Assembly (NCBI GenBank): GCA_026129485.1
Contig: JAHCHY010000020.1
Span: forward strand, 19,166 to 83,165
Source of the DNA: Cyclobacteriaceae bacterium
GTDB lineage: Bacteria; Bacteroidota; Bacteroidia; Cytophagales; Cyclobacteriaceae
Reading direction: 5' to 3'
Length of the DNA: 64,000 nucleotides
The translations under genes were made by a program, and so were the position numbers. The notes below the pieces were generated by a model. It made no database searches. It was not told the DNA's origin and was given only the letters and a program-made list of their open reading frames with translations. Positions 24,352-32,369 of this stretch are shown piece after piece. Within the stretch, counting starts at the first letter, position 1; the number at the start of each line of letters is the position of its first letter.

Positions 24352-24419
24352 GGAATGTGCGGCAAGCAAAAGTGCCAATGTTCGAAGCACCGAATCTGTC
24401 CCGCAGCATTGTGCATAAC
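24352..24419. repeat. Imperfect palindrome ending in TGTGCATAAC
   Basis: AATGTGCGG near 24354 faces CCGCAGCATT (24401-24410), followed by TGTGCATAAC (24410-24419). This decamer is the exact inverse of GTTATGCACA at 21266-21275, on the other side of the lipoprotein-protease pair. TGCGGCAAG also occurs on both sides (21331-21339 and 24358-24366). The rest of the 24267-24530 gap is AT-rich without a gene. Confidence 0.4.
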
Positions 24420-24530
24420 TCGTTTATATATGTAATAAAACTAAACAAAAATTCTTAATTTATTTCAGCTATTATATAGTTAACCCCCCGTTACCTGTCA
24501 TACTCAAACTTGACAGTTCTACCAAAAAAC

Positions 24531-25307
24531 TTATGGATTGGTTAAAGCGTTCACAAACGTGCGGATATCAGCATCCCGGTCATCGCTCTTACTTAATTGC
24601 TGAATAAACGAGCTGCCTACAATGACTCCTGCACCGTAAGCACAGGCCTGGGCATACGTGGTGTAATTGGAAATCCCGAAACCAATCAGGAACGGATTTT
24701 TAAGCTTGTAAGATTTCAGTCTTTTGAAATACGTAAGCTGCTCATCCGTAAATTCACCTTTGGCTCCCGTTGTGCTGGATGCCGATACGGCATAGATAAA
24801 ACCTGTGCTGAGGCTGTCAATTTTTTTTATTCTCTCCTCGCTTGTAGTGGGCGAGATTAAAAACGAAACACCCAGGTTAAGCGAATCCGTAAGGCCCCGG
24901 TACTGCTCAAATTCATCCAAAGGCAGGTCGGGCAGAATCAAACCATCCACACCTGCACGGGCTGCATCCTGAAAGAATTTCTCAAAGCCGTATTGCATAA
25001 CCGGGTTTAAATAGCCCATTAATATGATCGGCAGCTCAATTTTTTTTCGGATAGCAGCCACTTGCTTCAGCAACAAGACTACTGTCATGCCATTGTCCAA
25101 TGCCTGCTTATTGCTGGCCTGAATGGTTGGCCCGTCCGCTACCGGGTCGGAAAACGGAATCCCGATCTCAATCATATCTGCACCGGCTTCCTCAAGCGCT
25201 ACCGCTATGGATTCCGTGTCTTCCAATCCTGGAAACCCGGCTGTATAAAAAACAGAAAGCACAGGCTTGCGGGCGTTCGACAGTAAATCGGTAATTCTAT
25301 TCTTCAT
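24531..25307 (-). CDS. trpA: Tryptophan synthase alpha chain
   Basis: This TIM-barrel subunit cleaves indole-3-glycerol phosphate to indole and glyceraldehyde-3-phosphate. ADMIEIGIPFSDPVADGP holds the catalytic Glu and the substrate-binding region; LILPDLPLDE holds the catalytic Asp. The phosphate site is in FGISNYTTY and GVIVGSSFI. At 258 residues it has normal length. It is the last gene of the trp operon, 15 nt after trpB. A CTGTCA/TGACAG stem lies at 24497-24518 just downstream, without a clear T-run. Confidence 0.97.
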   Translation of the reverse strand: MKNRITDLLSNARKPVLSVFYTAGFPGLEDTESIAVALEEAGADMIEIGIPFSDPVADGPTIQASNKQALDNGMTVVLLLKQVAAIRKKIELPIILMGYLNPVMQYGFEKFFQDAARAGVDGLILPDLPLDEFEQYRGLTDSLNLGVSFLISPTTSEERIKKIDSLSTGFIYAVSASSTTGAKGEFTDEQLTYFKRLKSYKLKNPFLIGFGISNYTTYAQACAYGAGVIVGSSFIQQLSKSDDRDADIRTFVNALTNP

Positions 25308-25322
25308 TTCAGTTTCTTTAGC

Positions 25323-26504
25323 TCAATATTTTCCCCAGCGGATGTACGTTTCCAGATCTTTATCTCCCCTGCCCGACAGGTTAATAACCACCACATCTTC
25401 TTCCGTAAGTTCTAATTTTGAAAGCGCTGCAATTGCATGTGCTGATTCAATTGCCGGAATGATCCCTTCGGTGCGTGCCAGCTCAATGCCGGCATGCATG
25501 GCTTCATCATCGGTTGCATTTACAAACTGTACCCTGCCCGTGTCAAACAGGTGCGCATGTAATGGCCCGATACCCGGGTAATCCAGCCCGGCAGAAATAG
25601 AATACGGCTCAATCACCTGGCCATCGTGCGTTTGCATGAGTAATGTTTTGCTGCCATGCAACACACCGGGTTTACCCAATGCTGTGGTAGCGGCAGACTC
25701 ACCGCTATCCACTCCCTTACCGGCAGCTTCCACGCCTATCAACGCTACATGCTCTTCATCGAGGTAATGATAAAATGCTCCTGCTGCATTGCTGCCACCG
25801 CCCACGCAGGCCACCACATAGTCGGGGTTGGGTTGCCCGATTTCTGATACGAGCTGTTTTCTGATCTCTTCACTGATAACGGATTGAAACAACGTAACCA
25901 TGTGCGGATAAGGATGCGGCCCAACCACCGAACCAATGATATAATGTGTATCTGCCGGGTGATTGATCCAATGCCGCATCGCTTCATTGGTGGCATCCTT
26001 CAGTGTCATGTTACCGGAAAGGGCGGGCACCACCTGCGCACCCAATATACGCATGCGCTCCACATTAGGGCGTTGACGCTCCATATCGAGCTTACCCATG
26101 TACACCACACATTCCATCCCCATCAAGGCGCACACGGTAGCCGTTGCTACTCCATGCTGTCCGGCTCCTGTTTCGGCAATAATTTTCTGTTTACCTAATC
26201 GCCTGGCTAACAAAATCTGGCCAATCGTATTGTTGATCTTATGCGCACCGGTATGGCAAAGGTCTTCGCGTTTCAGGTAAATTTTTGCCTTGTACTTTTC
26301 CGAGAGCCGCGCAGCATGGTAAAGTGACGTGGGGCGCCCTACATAGTTGCGCAGCAAATCTGTAAACTCCTTTTGAAAAACAGGTTCCCGGATAATTTCG
26401 AGGTATTGCATTCGCAATTCTTCTACATTCGGATATAACATTTCCGGAATATAGGCTCCACCAAAATTCCCGTAATAGCCGCGTTCATCAACTTCGTATT
26501 TCAT
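25323..26504 (-). CDS. trpB: Tryptophan synthase beta chain
   Basis: This PLP enzyme joins indole (channelled from TrpA) with serine. The Schiff-base lysine is K89 in HTGAHKINN. The PLP phosphate loop is [10 protein letters not shown], and [11 protein letters not shown] is the conserved COMM-proximal region. At 393 residues it is a TrpB1-type protein. It is 12 nt downstream of trpF. Confidence 0.98.
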   Translation of the reverse strand: MKYEVDERGYYGNFGGAYIPEMLYPNVEELRMQYLEIIREPVFQKEFTDLLRNYVGRPTSLYHAARLSEKYKAKIYLKREDLCHTGAHKINNTIGQILLARRLGKQKIIAETGAGQHGVATATVCALMGMECVVYMGKLDMERQRPNVERMRILGAQVVPALSGNMTLKDATNEAMRHWINHPADTHYIIGSVVGPHPYPHMVTLFQSVISEEIRKQLVSEIGQPNPDYVVACVGGGSNAAGAFYHYLDEEHVALIGVEAAGKGVDSGESAATTALGKPGVLHGSKTLLMQTHDGQVIEPYSISAGLDYPGIGPLHAHLFDTGRVQFVNATDDEAMHAGIELARTEGIIPAIESAHAIAALSKLELTEEDVVVINLSGRGDKDLETYIRWGKY

Positions 26505-26516
26505 AGCTTACTCCAA

Positions 26517-27161
26517 TTATATATTTAACCTGGATACTGATTCGATAAGATCATTTAATTTCTTCACATCCTTTAACCCGGGCTCTGTTTCCACACCGCT
26601 GTTCATATCGATGGCATGTAACTGTGGGTGTTTAAGCCCGCGCAAATCGTTCAGGCTTTGAACAGAGATACCGCCACTCAGAAAAAAAGGAACTACTCCC
26701 GTGTATTGTTGCAGCAAAGACCAGTCAAACTGCACCGCATTGCCGCCATAATGCTTTCCTTTTGTATCAAACAGAAAAAAATCAGACGATTGCCGGTACG
26801 CTTCGGTAACCGAAAAATTAAACTGCTCGTCCACCCGAAAAACCTTTATCGTTTTTACACCTTCAGCCTTCAGGTTTTGCACAACCGATACCGGCTCATC
26901 GCCATGAAGCTGAACAAAATCCAGCCGGTGCTTATGAACCATCCTGAGCATCTTACCGGGTGCTGCATTCACAAAAACCCCTACCCGTTTTACGCCTGCC
27001 GGAAAATCATCGGGGATGAAAAAATCCTTACCCACAAACCTCGGTGAACCTTCGTAAAATATAAACCCCATATAATCGGGAGCCAGCCGTGCAACCTCCT
27101 GCATATTGGCGGCATGTCGCATTCCACAGACTTTCCATCGTACGGAGCTCAAGTGATTCAT
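26517..27161 (-). CDS. trpF: Phosphoribosylanthranilate isomerase
   Basis: This TIM-barrel enzyme performs the Amadori rearrangement of phosphoribosylanthranilate. The catalytic Cys is in WKVCGMRHAANMQE near the N-terminus, and the Asp in the FLFDTKGKHYGGNA loop. GGISVQSLNDL and DMNSGVETEPGLKD form the phosphate site. The ATG overlaps the trpC stop (ATGA), giving coupled translation. Confidence 0.96.
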   Translation of the reverse strand: MNHLSSVRWKVCGMRHAANMQEVARLAPDYMGFIFYEGSPRFVGKDFFIPDDFPAGVKRVGVFVNAAPGKMLRMVHKHRLDFVQLHGDEPVSVVQNLKAEGVKTIKVFRVDEQFNFSVTEAYRQSSDFFLFDTKGKHYGGNAVQFDWSLLQQYTGVVPFFLSGGISVQSLNDLRGLKHPQLHAIDMNSGVETEPGLKDVKKLNDLIESVSRLNI

Positions 27162-27964
27162 CTCGTCTGCTGTTCCAGTTTTTTTAATTCAACTATAAAA
27201 TCATGGCAAGCCAGCTCAGGCTCACTGTGCTGCATAAAATTCTGTCCCATTAAAAAGCCCCGGTAATCATACCGCTTTAATTCCATAATGGTTTTCGGAT
27301 TCTCAATGCCACTCTCCGATACTTTAACAAAATGATCGGGGATAAACGCTGCCAGCTCGTTTGACAGGTTTACATCGGTAACAAATGTTTTCAGGTTCCG
27401 GTTGTTAACCCCGACCAGGTCAGCGCCCGCCTCCAAGTTTGCTTCCAGCTCTTCGCGGTTGTGCACTTCCAGCAATACTTCCAGACCCAGCGTGTGCGCT
27501 GCTGCCGCCAGTTGTTTCAGCTTTGCGGGTTTAAGCGCGGCAGCTATCAACAAAATCGCATCGGCACCAATCGATTTGGCTTCTATCACCTGGTATTCAT
27601 CTACCGTAAAATCCTTGCGAAGAATCGGGCAGGCATTCAGGCTTCGGGCTGCAATCAAATCATCATCGCTTCCGCCAAAATAGTTCAAATCGGTAAGCAC
27701 CGAAATAGCCGATGCACCCGCCTGTTCATACCCTACGGAAATCCGCTCTACCGAAACATTCGCATTAATCACTCCTTTGGATGGCGACTTTCTTTTAATC
27801 TCGGCAATGATACCCGACCGGTCAGGCCGTGTTACAAAATCCTTCAGCGAAAAAACAGAACGTTCAAAATACGGGCGCTTCTCTAATTGCGCTACCGGTC
27901 GCTGTGCTTTTCGCGCTGCAACTTCCCTGTACTTATAAGCAATTATCTCCTGCAGAATATCCAT
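27158..27964 (-). CDS. trpC: Indole-3-glycerol-phosphate synthase
   Basis: This enzyme closes the indole ring of the anthranilate-derived precursor. The frame stays open further upstream to 28069, but the ATG at 27964 is preferred because it gives the standard N-terminus (MDILQEIIAYKYREV) and overlaps the trpD stop as TAATG. IIAEIKRKSPSKG holds the catalytic Glu and Lys. LRKDFTVDEYQVIE carries the general-acid Lys, and GVNNRNLKTF and SESGI complete the active site. The resulting 268 residues match the family. Confidence 0.96.
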   Translation of the reverse strand: MDILQEIIAYKYREVAARKAQRPVAQLEKRPYFERSVFSLKDFVTRPDRSGIIAEIKRKSPSKGVINANVSVERISVGYEQAGASAISVLTDLNYFGGSDDDLIAARSLNACPILRKDFTVDEYQVIEAKSIGADAILLIAAALKPAKLKQLAAAAHTLGLEVLLEVHNREELEANLEAGADLVGVNNRNLKTFVTDVNLSNELAAFIPDHFVKVSESGIENPKTIMELKRYDYRGFLMGQNFMQHSEPELACHDFIVELKKLEQQTR

Positions 27965-28950
27965 TACTTTTCCATTAAGTTTGTAAACGCTTTTAATGCC
28001 TTGCCGGATTTCAGCGCATCTGTAGCACGGGCTACCGCATGGGGTAATCCTCCTTTTACATCGGCACAATATAAAGCCATAGCCGCATTGGCAATTACGG
28101 CCGATTGCTGTGCCTCTGTAGCTTTATTCTCCAGCACATTCATAAAAATACGGGCAGACTCTTCAACGGTCGCTCCGCCTTTTATCTCCTCGTATTTCAC
28201 TTTCGGCAAGCCCATATCAGCCGGGTTTCCAAGACGTTCGCCACCGTTATAAAAATATTTAAACGAACCGGTAAGCGATACTTCATCATAGCCATCCAAC
28301 GAATGGACAATCAAAAAATCTTTTCCGCTTTGCTGATACAGGTAACCATACTGCCGGGCCAGCTCTAAGCTGAATACGCCCACCAGCTGGCGCGTGGGAA
28401 AAGCCGGGTTAACCATTGGCCCCAGCATATTGAAAAAAGTTTTCACGCCAAGCTCTTTCCGGATAGGCGCAACATTTTTCATAGCCGGGTGAAACAAGGG
28501 CGCATGCATAAAGCAAATGTTGCTTCGGTCAAGGCTGCGTTTAAGCTCATCGTGATCATTGGTGAATTGGTAGCCAAAGTACTCTAACAGGTTAGAGGAA
28601 CCACATGCCGATGAAACACCGTAGTTACCATGCTTGGCTACAGGCTGGCCTGCGGCTGCTACTACAAAAGATGATAGCGTGGAAAGATTAATCGTATTTT
28701 TTCCATCGCCTCCTGTTCCACACACATCCATCACCGGCTGGTCGAACCGTACCGGAACACAAAGCTCAAGCATCGCATCGCGAAAGCCCTGAAGCTCGTT
28801 TACCGTTATGCTGCGCATCATATACACCGTCATGAATGCGGCCGTCTGGCTCAAATTAAATTTTCCACGGGCCAGCTCAACCAAAACGCGGTGAGCGGTT
28901 TCTTTGGTGAGGCTGCGGTGTTCGATCAGCTCTGTTAAAATCTCTTTCAT
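27964..28950 (-). CDS. trpD: Anthranilate phosphoribosyltransferase
   Basis: This enzyme transfers phosphoribose from PRPP to anthranilate. CGTGGDGKNTINLST (PRPP loop) and KHGNYGVSSACGSSNLLEYFG (anthranilate site) are intact, as is the N-terminal helical domain with ELARGKFNLSQTAAFM. The 328 residues are standard. It lies 6 nt after trpG and overlaps trpC by one base. Confidence 0.97.
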   Translation of the reverse strand: MKEILTELIEHRSLTKETAHRVLVELARGKFNLSQTAAFMTVYMMRSITVNELQGFRDAMLELCVPVRFDQPVMDVCGTGGDGKNTINLSTLSSFVVAAAGQPVAKHGNYGVSSACGSSNLLEYFGYQFTNDHDELKRSLDRSNICFMHAPLFHPAMKNVAPIRKELGVKTFFNMLGPMVNPAFPTRQLVGVFSLELARQYGYLYQQSGKDFLIVHSLDGYDEVSLTGSFKYFYNGGERLGNPADMGLPKVKYEEIKGGATVEESARIFMNVLENKATEAQQSAVIANAAMALYCADVKGGLPHAVARATDALKSGKALKAFTNLMEK

Positions 28951-28956
28951 ACAGGT

Positions 28957-29529
28957 TTATCGGTTATAATTTAACCAGTTCTCAATCATGCGGGGGCCTT
29001 CCGGTGTCATGATGGACTCCGGGTGAAACTGCAGGCCTTTCACATCATATTCAGCATGACGCAATCCCATAATCAACCCGGCCTCATTACGTGCCGTTAC
29101 ATGCAGCTCACCATTAATAGATTCCGGCACCACGGCCCACGAGTGATAATGCGTGGCCTCAAACTTATCCGAAACACCTTTGAATAAATATTCGGCATCA
29201 TCTTCAATTGCGCTTATGGAAGTTACCCCATGCAATACCTGCGGAATATTAAACAGGGATGCGCCATACACTTCAGCTATTCCCTGGTGCCCCAGGCAAA
29301 TACCCAGAATACTTTTGGATGGTCCATAATTTTTGATGAGTGCTTTCATAATGCCGGCTTCATCCGGGATGCCCGGCCCCGGAGAGAGTAATATCTTATC
29401 GTAGGCAGCTACCGCCTCCACACTTATTTTATCGTTGCGATACACATCCGGGGAATACCCCAGCACACGAATGATGTGTACCAGGTTGTAGGTGAATGAA
29501 TCGTAATTATCGAGTACCAGTATCTTCAT
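28957..29529 (-). CDS. trpG: Anthranilate synthase component II (glutamine amidotransferase)
   Basis: This class I amidotransferase supplies ammonia to TrpE. The nucleophile is C78 in GICLGHQGIAEVYG, and the His/Glu pair is in LQFHPESIMTPEG. The N-terminal LVLDNYDSFTYNLVH is diagnostic of TrpG/PabA. The protein may also serve 4-amino-4-deoxychorismate synthase, but its position between trpE and trpD supports the tryptophan role. Confidence 0.97.
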   Translation of the reverse strand: MKILVLDNYDSFTYNLVHIIRVLGYSPDVYRNDKISVEAVAAYDKILLSPGPGIPDEAGIMKALIKNYGPSKSILGICLGHQGIAEVYGASLFNIPQVLHGVTSISAIEDDAEYLFKGVSDKFEATHYHSWAVVPESINGELHVTARNEAGLIMGLRHAEYDVKGLQFHPESIMTPEGPRMIENWLNYNR

Positions 29530-29536
29530 ATAGCTT

Positions 29537-30928
29537 CTAAATTTTTTCCGCCAGCAGCACCGCTTTGCGCAATGCCTCCAGCTTATTGTTTACTTCCTGC
29601 AATTCACTTTCCGCTTTGGATTTTGACACGACCCCCGCACCGGCCTGGTAAATAAGTTGATTATCCTTGCTTAAAAATGTGCGGATCATAATAGCATGGT
29701 TAAAGGAATTATCGAACCCGATAAAGCCGATAGCCCCGCCATAAAAGCCCCGGTTTATGTTTTCATATTGATCAATCAGCTTCATGGCCATGTGCTTGGG
29801 CGCGCCTGAAAGTGTTCCTGCCGGAAACGTATCGGCAGCCACCTGCACCACTGAGGTGCCGGAACGCAACGTACCCGTAACCTTAGACACTAAGTGAATC
29901 ACATGCGAGTAGTATTGAATCTCTTTGAATACTTCCACGTGTACGGATGCTGCATTCCGGCTCATGTCATTACGGGCCAGGTCAACCAGCATGGTATGCT
30001 CGGCATTTTCTTTTTCATCGGCCGAAAGTCGCTCAGCCAATTGTGCATCTTCCTGGTCATTACCCGATCTGCGAAACGTTCCTGCAATCGGGTAAATGTG
30101 CGCCTTACCATTTCTGATCTGAATCTGCGCTTCGGGTGAAGATCCAAACAATTTGAAATTACCATAATCAAAATAGAACAGGTAGGGAGATGGATTAATA
30201 GACCTTAGTGCACGATATACATTAAATTCATCACCTTGAAAACCTGTAACAAATCTCCGTGAAAGCACGATCTGAAACACATCGCCCCTGAAGCAATGTT
30301 GCTTACCCCGGTTAATGATCTCCAGGAACTCTTCATCCGAATAATTGGACTGTTCCTGCCGGGTACGGTTAAACTGAAACGTGGTTACACGGTTATTATT
30401 GATCAGTTGCTCCAACCTTGGCAACGTGCTGGCTGTATGCTCACCTTCGGGCTGATGTTCGAATAAAGTCATCTCGTTATGAAAATGATCCACTACAATT
30501 ACATACCGGTAAAGCGAATACATCATATCGGGAATTTCCGGCCCGGTTTGTTGCAGCGTTAAGTCCTCGAAATAACGCACGGCATCGTAAGCCATGTAGC
30601 CAAACAAGCCGGCATGCGGATAGCGCGTGGGAACCACTTCTACCCGGAAGGAATTTTTAAACGTTTCAAAAAGCGAAACCAGCTCACCGGGCATGAAGCT
30701 AACGGTGCGTGCTTCCGTATCCGGCAAGGTAATTTCCGCCTTTCCTCCAGCCACTTTAAATATGGCAAGGGGTTCGCAACAAATAAACGACAAGCTGTTT
30801 TCATGACCGTGATAGTCGGAGCTCTCCAACAAAATGCTGGCTGCAAAAACATCCCGAAGCTTCAGGTAAATGTTTACCGGTGTAATCGTGTCGGCCAGCA
30901 ACTGACGGGTATAGGTTTTAAAATTCAT
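29537..30928 (-). CDS. trpE: Anthranilate synthase component I
   Basis: This chorismate-utilising enzyme makes anthranilate with ammonia from TrpG. The catalytic core contains FQIVLSRRF, IAGTFRRSGNDQEDAQLAERL, FPAGTLSGAPK and GFYGGAIGFIG. The start is set at the ATG at 30928 (MNFKTYTRQLLADT). The open frame upstream runs through the attenuator hairpin and is unlikely to be translated. The conserved feedback-site LLESSDYHGHENSLSF is present near the N-terminus, suggesting tryptophan inhibition. At 463 residues it has normal length. Confidence 0.96.
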   Translation of the reverse strand: MNFKTYTRQLLADTITPVNIYLKLRDVFAASILLESSDYHGHENSLSFICCEPLAIFKVAGGKAEITLPDTEARTVSFMPGELVSLFETFKNSFRVEVVPTRYPHAGLFGYMAYDAVRYFEDLTLQQTGPEIPDMMYSLYRYVIVVDHFHNEMTLFEHQPEGEHTASTLPRLEQLINNNRVTTFQFNRTRQEQSNYSDEEFLEIINRGKQHCFRGDVFQIVLSRRFVTGFQGDEFNVYRALRSINPSPYLFYFDYGNFKLFGSSPEAQIQIRNGKAHIYPIAGTFRRSGNDQEDAQLAERLSADEKENAEHTMLVDLARNDMSRNAASVHVEVFKEIQYYSHVIHLVSKVTGTLRSGTSVVQVAADTFPAGTLSGAPKHMAMKLIDQYENINRGFYGGAIGFIGFDNSFNHAIMIRTFLSKDNQLIYQAGAGVVSKSKAESELQEVNNKLEALRKAVLLAEKI

Positions 30929-30942
30929 TTTCGAAACAGGTT

Positions 30943-30978
30943 TAAAATAAGAAGGCCCACTGTGAACAGCGGGCCTTC
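30943..30978 (-). terminator. trp attenuator hairpin
   Basis: On the minus strand, GAAGGCCCGCTG (30978-30967) pairs with CAGTGGGCCTTC (30962-30951) around the loop TTCA: 12 bp with one G-T pair, followed by TTATTTT. It stands between the Trp-rich leader peptide and trpE. The competing helix is GTGAGCAG (31010-31003), which spans the leader's last Trp codon and stop. It can pair over 8 bp with CTGTTCAC (30969-30962), the top of the terminator. Confidence 0.9.
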
Positions 30979-31006
30979 GGCATATCATTTTACATAGCAG
31001 GGCTGC

Positions 31007-31063
31007 TCACCAATCGAATTTTGATTTGTGCCACCACCATGCAGTATGTACAAGCTGACTCAT
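31007..31063 (-). CDS. trpL: trp operon leader peptide
   Basis: The 18-codon frame encodes MSQLVHTAWWWHKSKFDW, with four Trp codons, three consecutive. It ends 28 nt before the attenuator hairpin of trpE. Expected role: when charged tRNA-Trp is scarce the ribosome stalls at WWW, leaving GTGAGCAG free to open the terminator. When Trp is plentiful the ribosome reaches the TGA, covers that segment and termination follows. The ATG overlaps the stop codon of the THX gene as TAATG, so translation is probably coupled. Confidence 0.9.
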   Translation of the reverse strand: MSQLVHTAWWWHKSKFDW

Positions 31064-31236
31064 TATTCTGCTTTCTTACGGCTTGTCTTCTTGGGTTTTG
31101 CTTCTACGGCTGCTACCGTAGTCTTCGTTGAAGCAACACGCTTCAGGCGAGCCTTGATTTTCTTACGGTTACGGGTAACCCCGAACGAACCTGTTGTTCG
31201 TTTACCTTTCCTGGATTTTTTATCTCCTCTTCCCAT
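31063..31236 (-). CDS. Small ribosomal subunit protein THX
   Basis: The 57-residue, very basic protein begins MGRGDKKSRKGKRTTGSFGV, then TRNRKK. It matches the THX (Thx) family that binds the head of the 30S subunit in Thermus and is conserved in Bacteroidota. The family core is about 26-30 residues. The rest (AVEAKPKKTSRKKAE) is a Lys/Ala-rich tail of the type often found on Bacteroidota ribosomal proteins. A good promoter lies 23-52 nt upstream. The next frame downstream on the same strand is the trp leader. Confidence 0.9.
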   Translation of the reverse strand: MGRGDKKSRKGKRTTGSFGVTRNRKKIKARLKRVASTKTTVAAVEAKPKKTSRKKAE

Positions 31237-31258
31237 TAAAAATTGATGTTTTGTGCGG

Positions 31259-31288
31259 CAAGTATAGTAAAGGGTTCTTTTACCACAA
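31259..31288 (-). promoter_or_regulatory. Promoter for THX-trpLEGDCFBA
   Basis: On the minus strand, the -33 box TTTG (31288-31285), an 18-nt spacer and the -7 box TATACTTG (31266-31259) match the Bacteroidota consensus TTTG/TAnnTTTG with one mismatch. No other consensus promoter is seen between it and trpE. Confidence 0.65.
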
Positions 31289-31378
31289 AATTTTCCAAAC
31301 GCTTTCTCACCAAAATCAGCTTCAAATCGGCTTCGACAAGCTCAGCCCGACATTCGAAGATGGTTTTTAGAGATGTCC

Positions 31379-31921
31379 TTAAAGTAACTGATGCAACGGA
31401 TAGGTAAACAAAACACAATCTTTCGACCGGTTATCCTGGTTGGGGAATTGCCACCAGTCCTTTACTATGGCTTCAACCACAAATCCGCATTTCTCCAGCA
31501 CGCGGGCCGAGGCATGGTTCTCCGCATCTATAAACGAACCGATCTTGTAAACGGGCTGCTTCAATAAAAGCTGAACCAAAGCCCGTGTGGCTTCCGTAGC
31601 ATATCCTTTGCCCCAATGCAGCGGCCCGAACACATAGCCCACCTGAATTTTACCGGCATCATTCAGAAATCCGCAAGCCCCTGTTAACCGGTTGGCGCCT
31701 TTCAACCTTACCGCGAATGAAAAATCCGTGCCCTGCTCCCACGCATGGCGGGCATACAACAGGAACGCACGTGTATCCTTTAATGATTGATGCACGGGCC
31801 AGCTTACAAAACGGGTGCTTTCGGGCTTGCTGGCATATGTATAGAAAATTTCTTCGGCATCGGCAAGCTGCAGCCTCGTTAAAATCAACCGCGGGGTTTC
31901 AACACGTTCAGGAATAAGCAT
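31379..31921 (-). CDS. GNAT-family acetyltransferase (RimJ/RimL type)
   Basis: The 180-residue protein has the N-terminal ETPRLILTRLQLADAEEIF typical of the RimJ/RimL branch. The acetyl-CoA loop is in VGYVFGPLHWGKGYATEAT, and the C-terminal motif is DAENHASARVLEKCGF. It probably acetylates a protein N-terminus or a small amine; the substrate is not predictable. Its start codon is 12 nt from that of the divergent small gene. Confidence 0.9.
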   Translation of the reverse strand: MLIPERVETPRLILTRLQLADAEEIFYTYASKPESTRFVSWPVHQSLKDTRAFLLYARHAWEQGTDFSFAVRLKGANRLTGACGFLNDAGKIQVGYVFGPLHWGKGYATEATRALVQLLLKQPVYKIGSFIDAENHASARVLEKCGFVVEAIVKDWWQFPNQDNRSKDCVLFTYPLHQLL

Positions 31922-31933
31922 ACATTTACCTTA

Positions 31934-32173
31934 ATGGCGAAAAGCAACAATATCGTACATCAATATTTCAAAAAAGAAATACCCGATGGTAAAATTCTGT
32001 TACGGGTTAACCCGATACAGCTTAAGGGAACCGAAATTTGGGTAAGCAACAAAGGTGTTGAAATGCGAAACCTCGATTTTGATGCCGCTATTTTTGAAGA
32101 CCTGGTGGCTGATGATTTTACAGAAGTCAACCCGATGGAATTCAACCTGTACCTTTCGGGATTGATTGAATAA
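31934..32173 (+). CDS. Conserved-looking small protein, unknown function
   Basis: The 79-residue, acidic C-terminal protein starts MAKSNNIVHQYFKKEIPDGK and has no signal peptide, membrane segment or recognised motif. It probably forms a small beta-rich domain (ILLRVNPIQLKGTEIWV). It is divergent from the acetyltransferase with overlapping upstream regions and is followed by the 4.5S RNA promoter. Confidence 0.65.
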   Translation: MAKSNNIVHQYFKKEIPDGKILLRVNPIQLKGTEIWVSNKGVEMRNLDFDAAIFEDLVADDFTEVNPMEFNLYLSGLIE

Positions 32174-32199
32174 GGCTGTAGTTATGTCGTGTATTTTAT

Positions 32200-32207
32200 T
32201 AGTTTTG
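32200..32207 (+). promoter_or_regulatory. -7 box of 4.5S RNA gene
   Basis: TAgtTTTG matches TAnnTTTG exactly and ends 5 nt before the predicted RNA 5' end. The -33 region is weak. Confidence 0.6.
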
Positions 32208-32211
32208 CACC

Positions 32212-32303
32212 GGCAAATCGGCACGACCAGCTCCTGCTGAACTCCCCCAGGGCCGGAAGGCAGCAAGGGTAGGTGGTTGTAGCGGTGCGATGTTCGGTTT
32301 GCC
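32212..32303 (+). ncRNA. ffs: Signal recognition particle 4.5S RNA
   Basis: The terminal helix pairs GGCAAATCG (from 32212) with CGGTTTGCC (to 32303). The apical domain CAGGGCCGGAAGGCAGCAAGG (about 32249-32269) contains the GGAA tetraloop and the asymmetric internal loop that bind Ffh. At about 92 nt it is the short bacterial form without an Alu domain. A T-run (ACTTTTTT) follows at once and probably terminates it. Confidence 0.93.
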
Positions 32304-32369
32304 ACTTTTTTAAATCCTGTGGAGTTTTCCTGTTTCCACTAACTTTAGGTCATCAATTCAATATCAATC

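Noticed and set aside
27965-28069. Longer trpC beginning inside trpD
   Set aside because: The extra 35 residues are Cys/Arg-rich and antisense-like in character; the TAATG junction with trpD gives the standard TrpC N-terminus.
30929-30988. N-terminal extension of trpE through the attenuator hairpin
   Set aside because: The frame is open but would place the terminator stem inside the coding region; the ATG at 30928 gives the normal TrpE start.
31010-31063. Alternative leader frame MVVAQIKIRLVSSPAM
   Set aside because: It starts inside trpL in another frame, contains no Trp codons and ends without relation to the hairpin; the WWW frame explains the context better.
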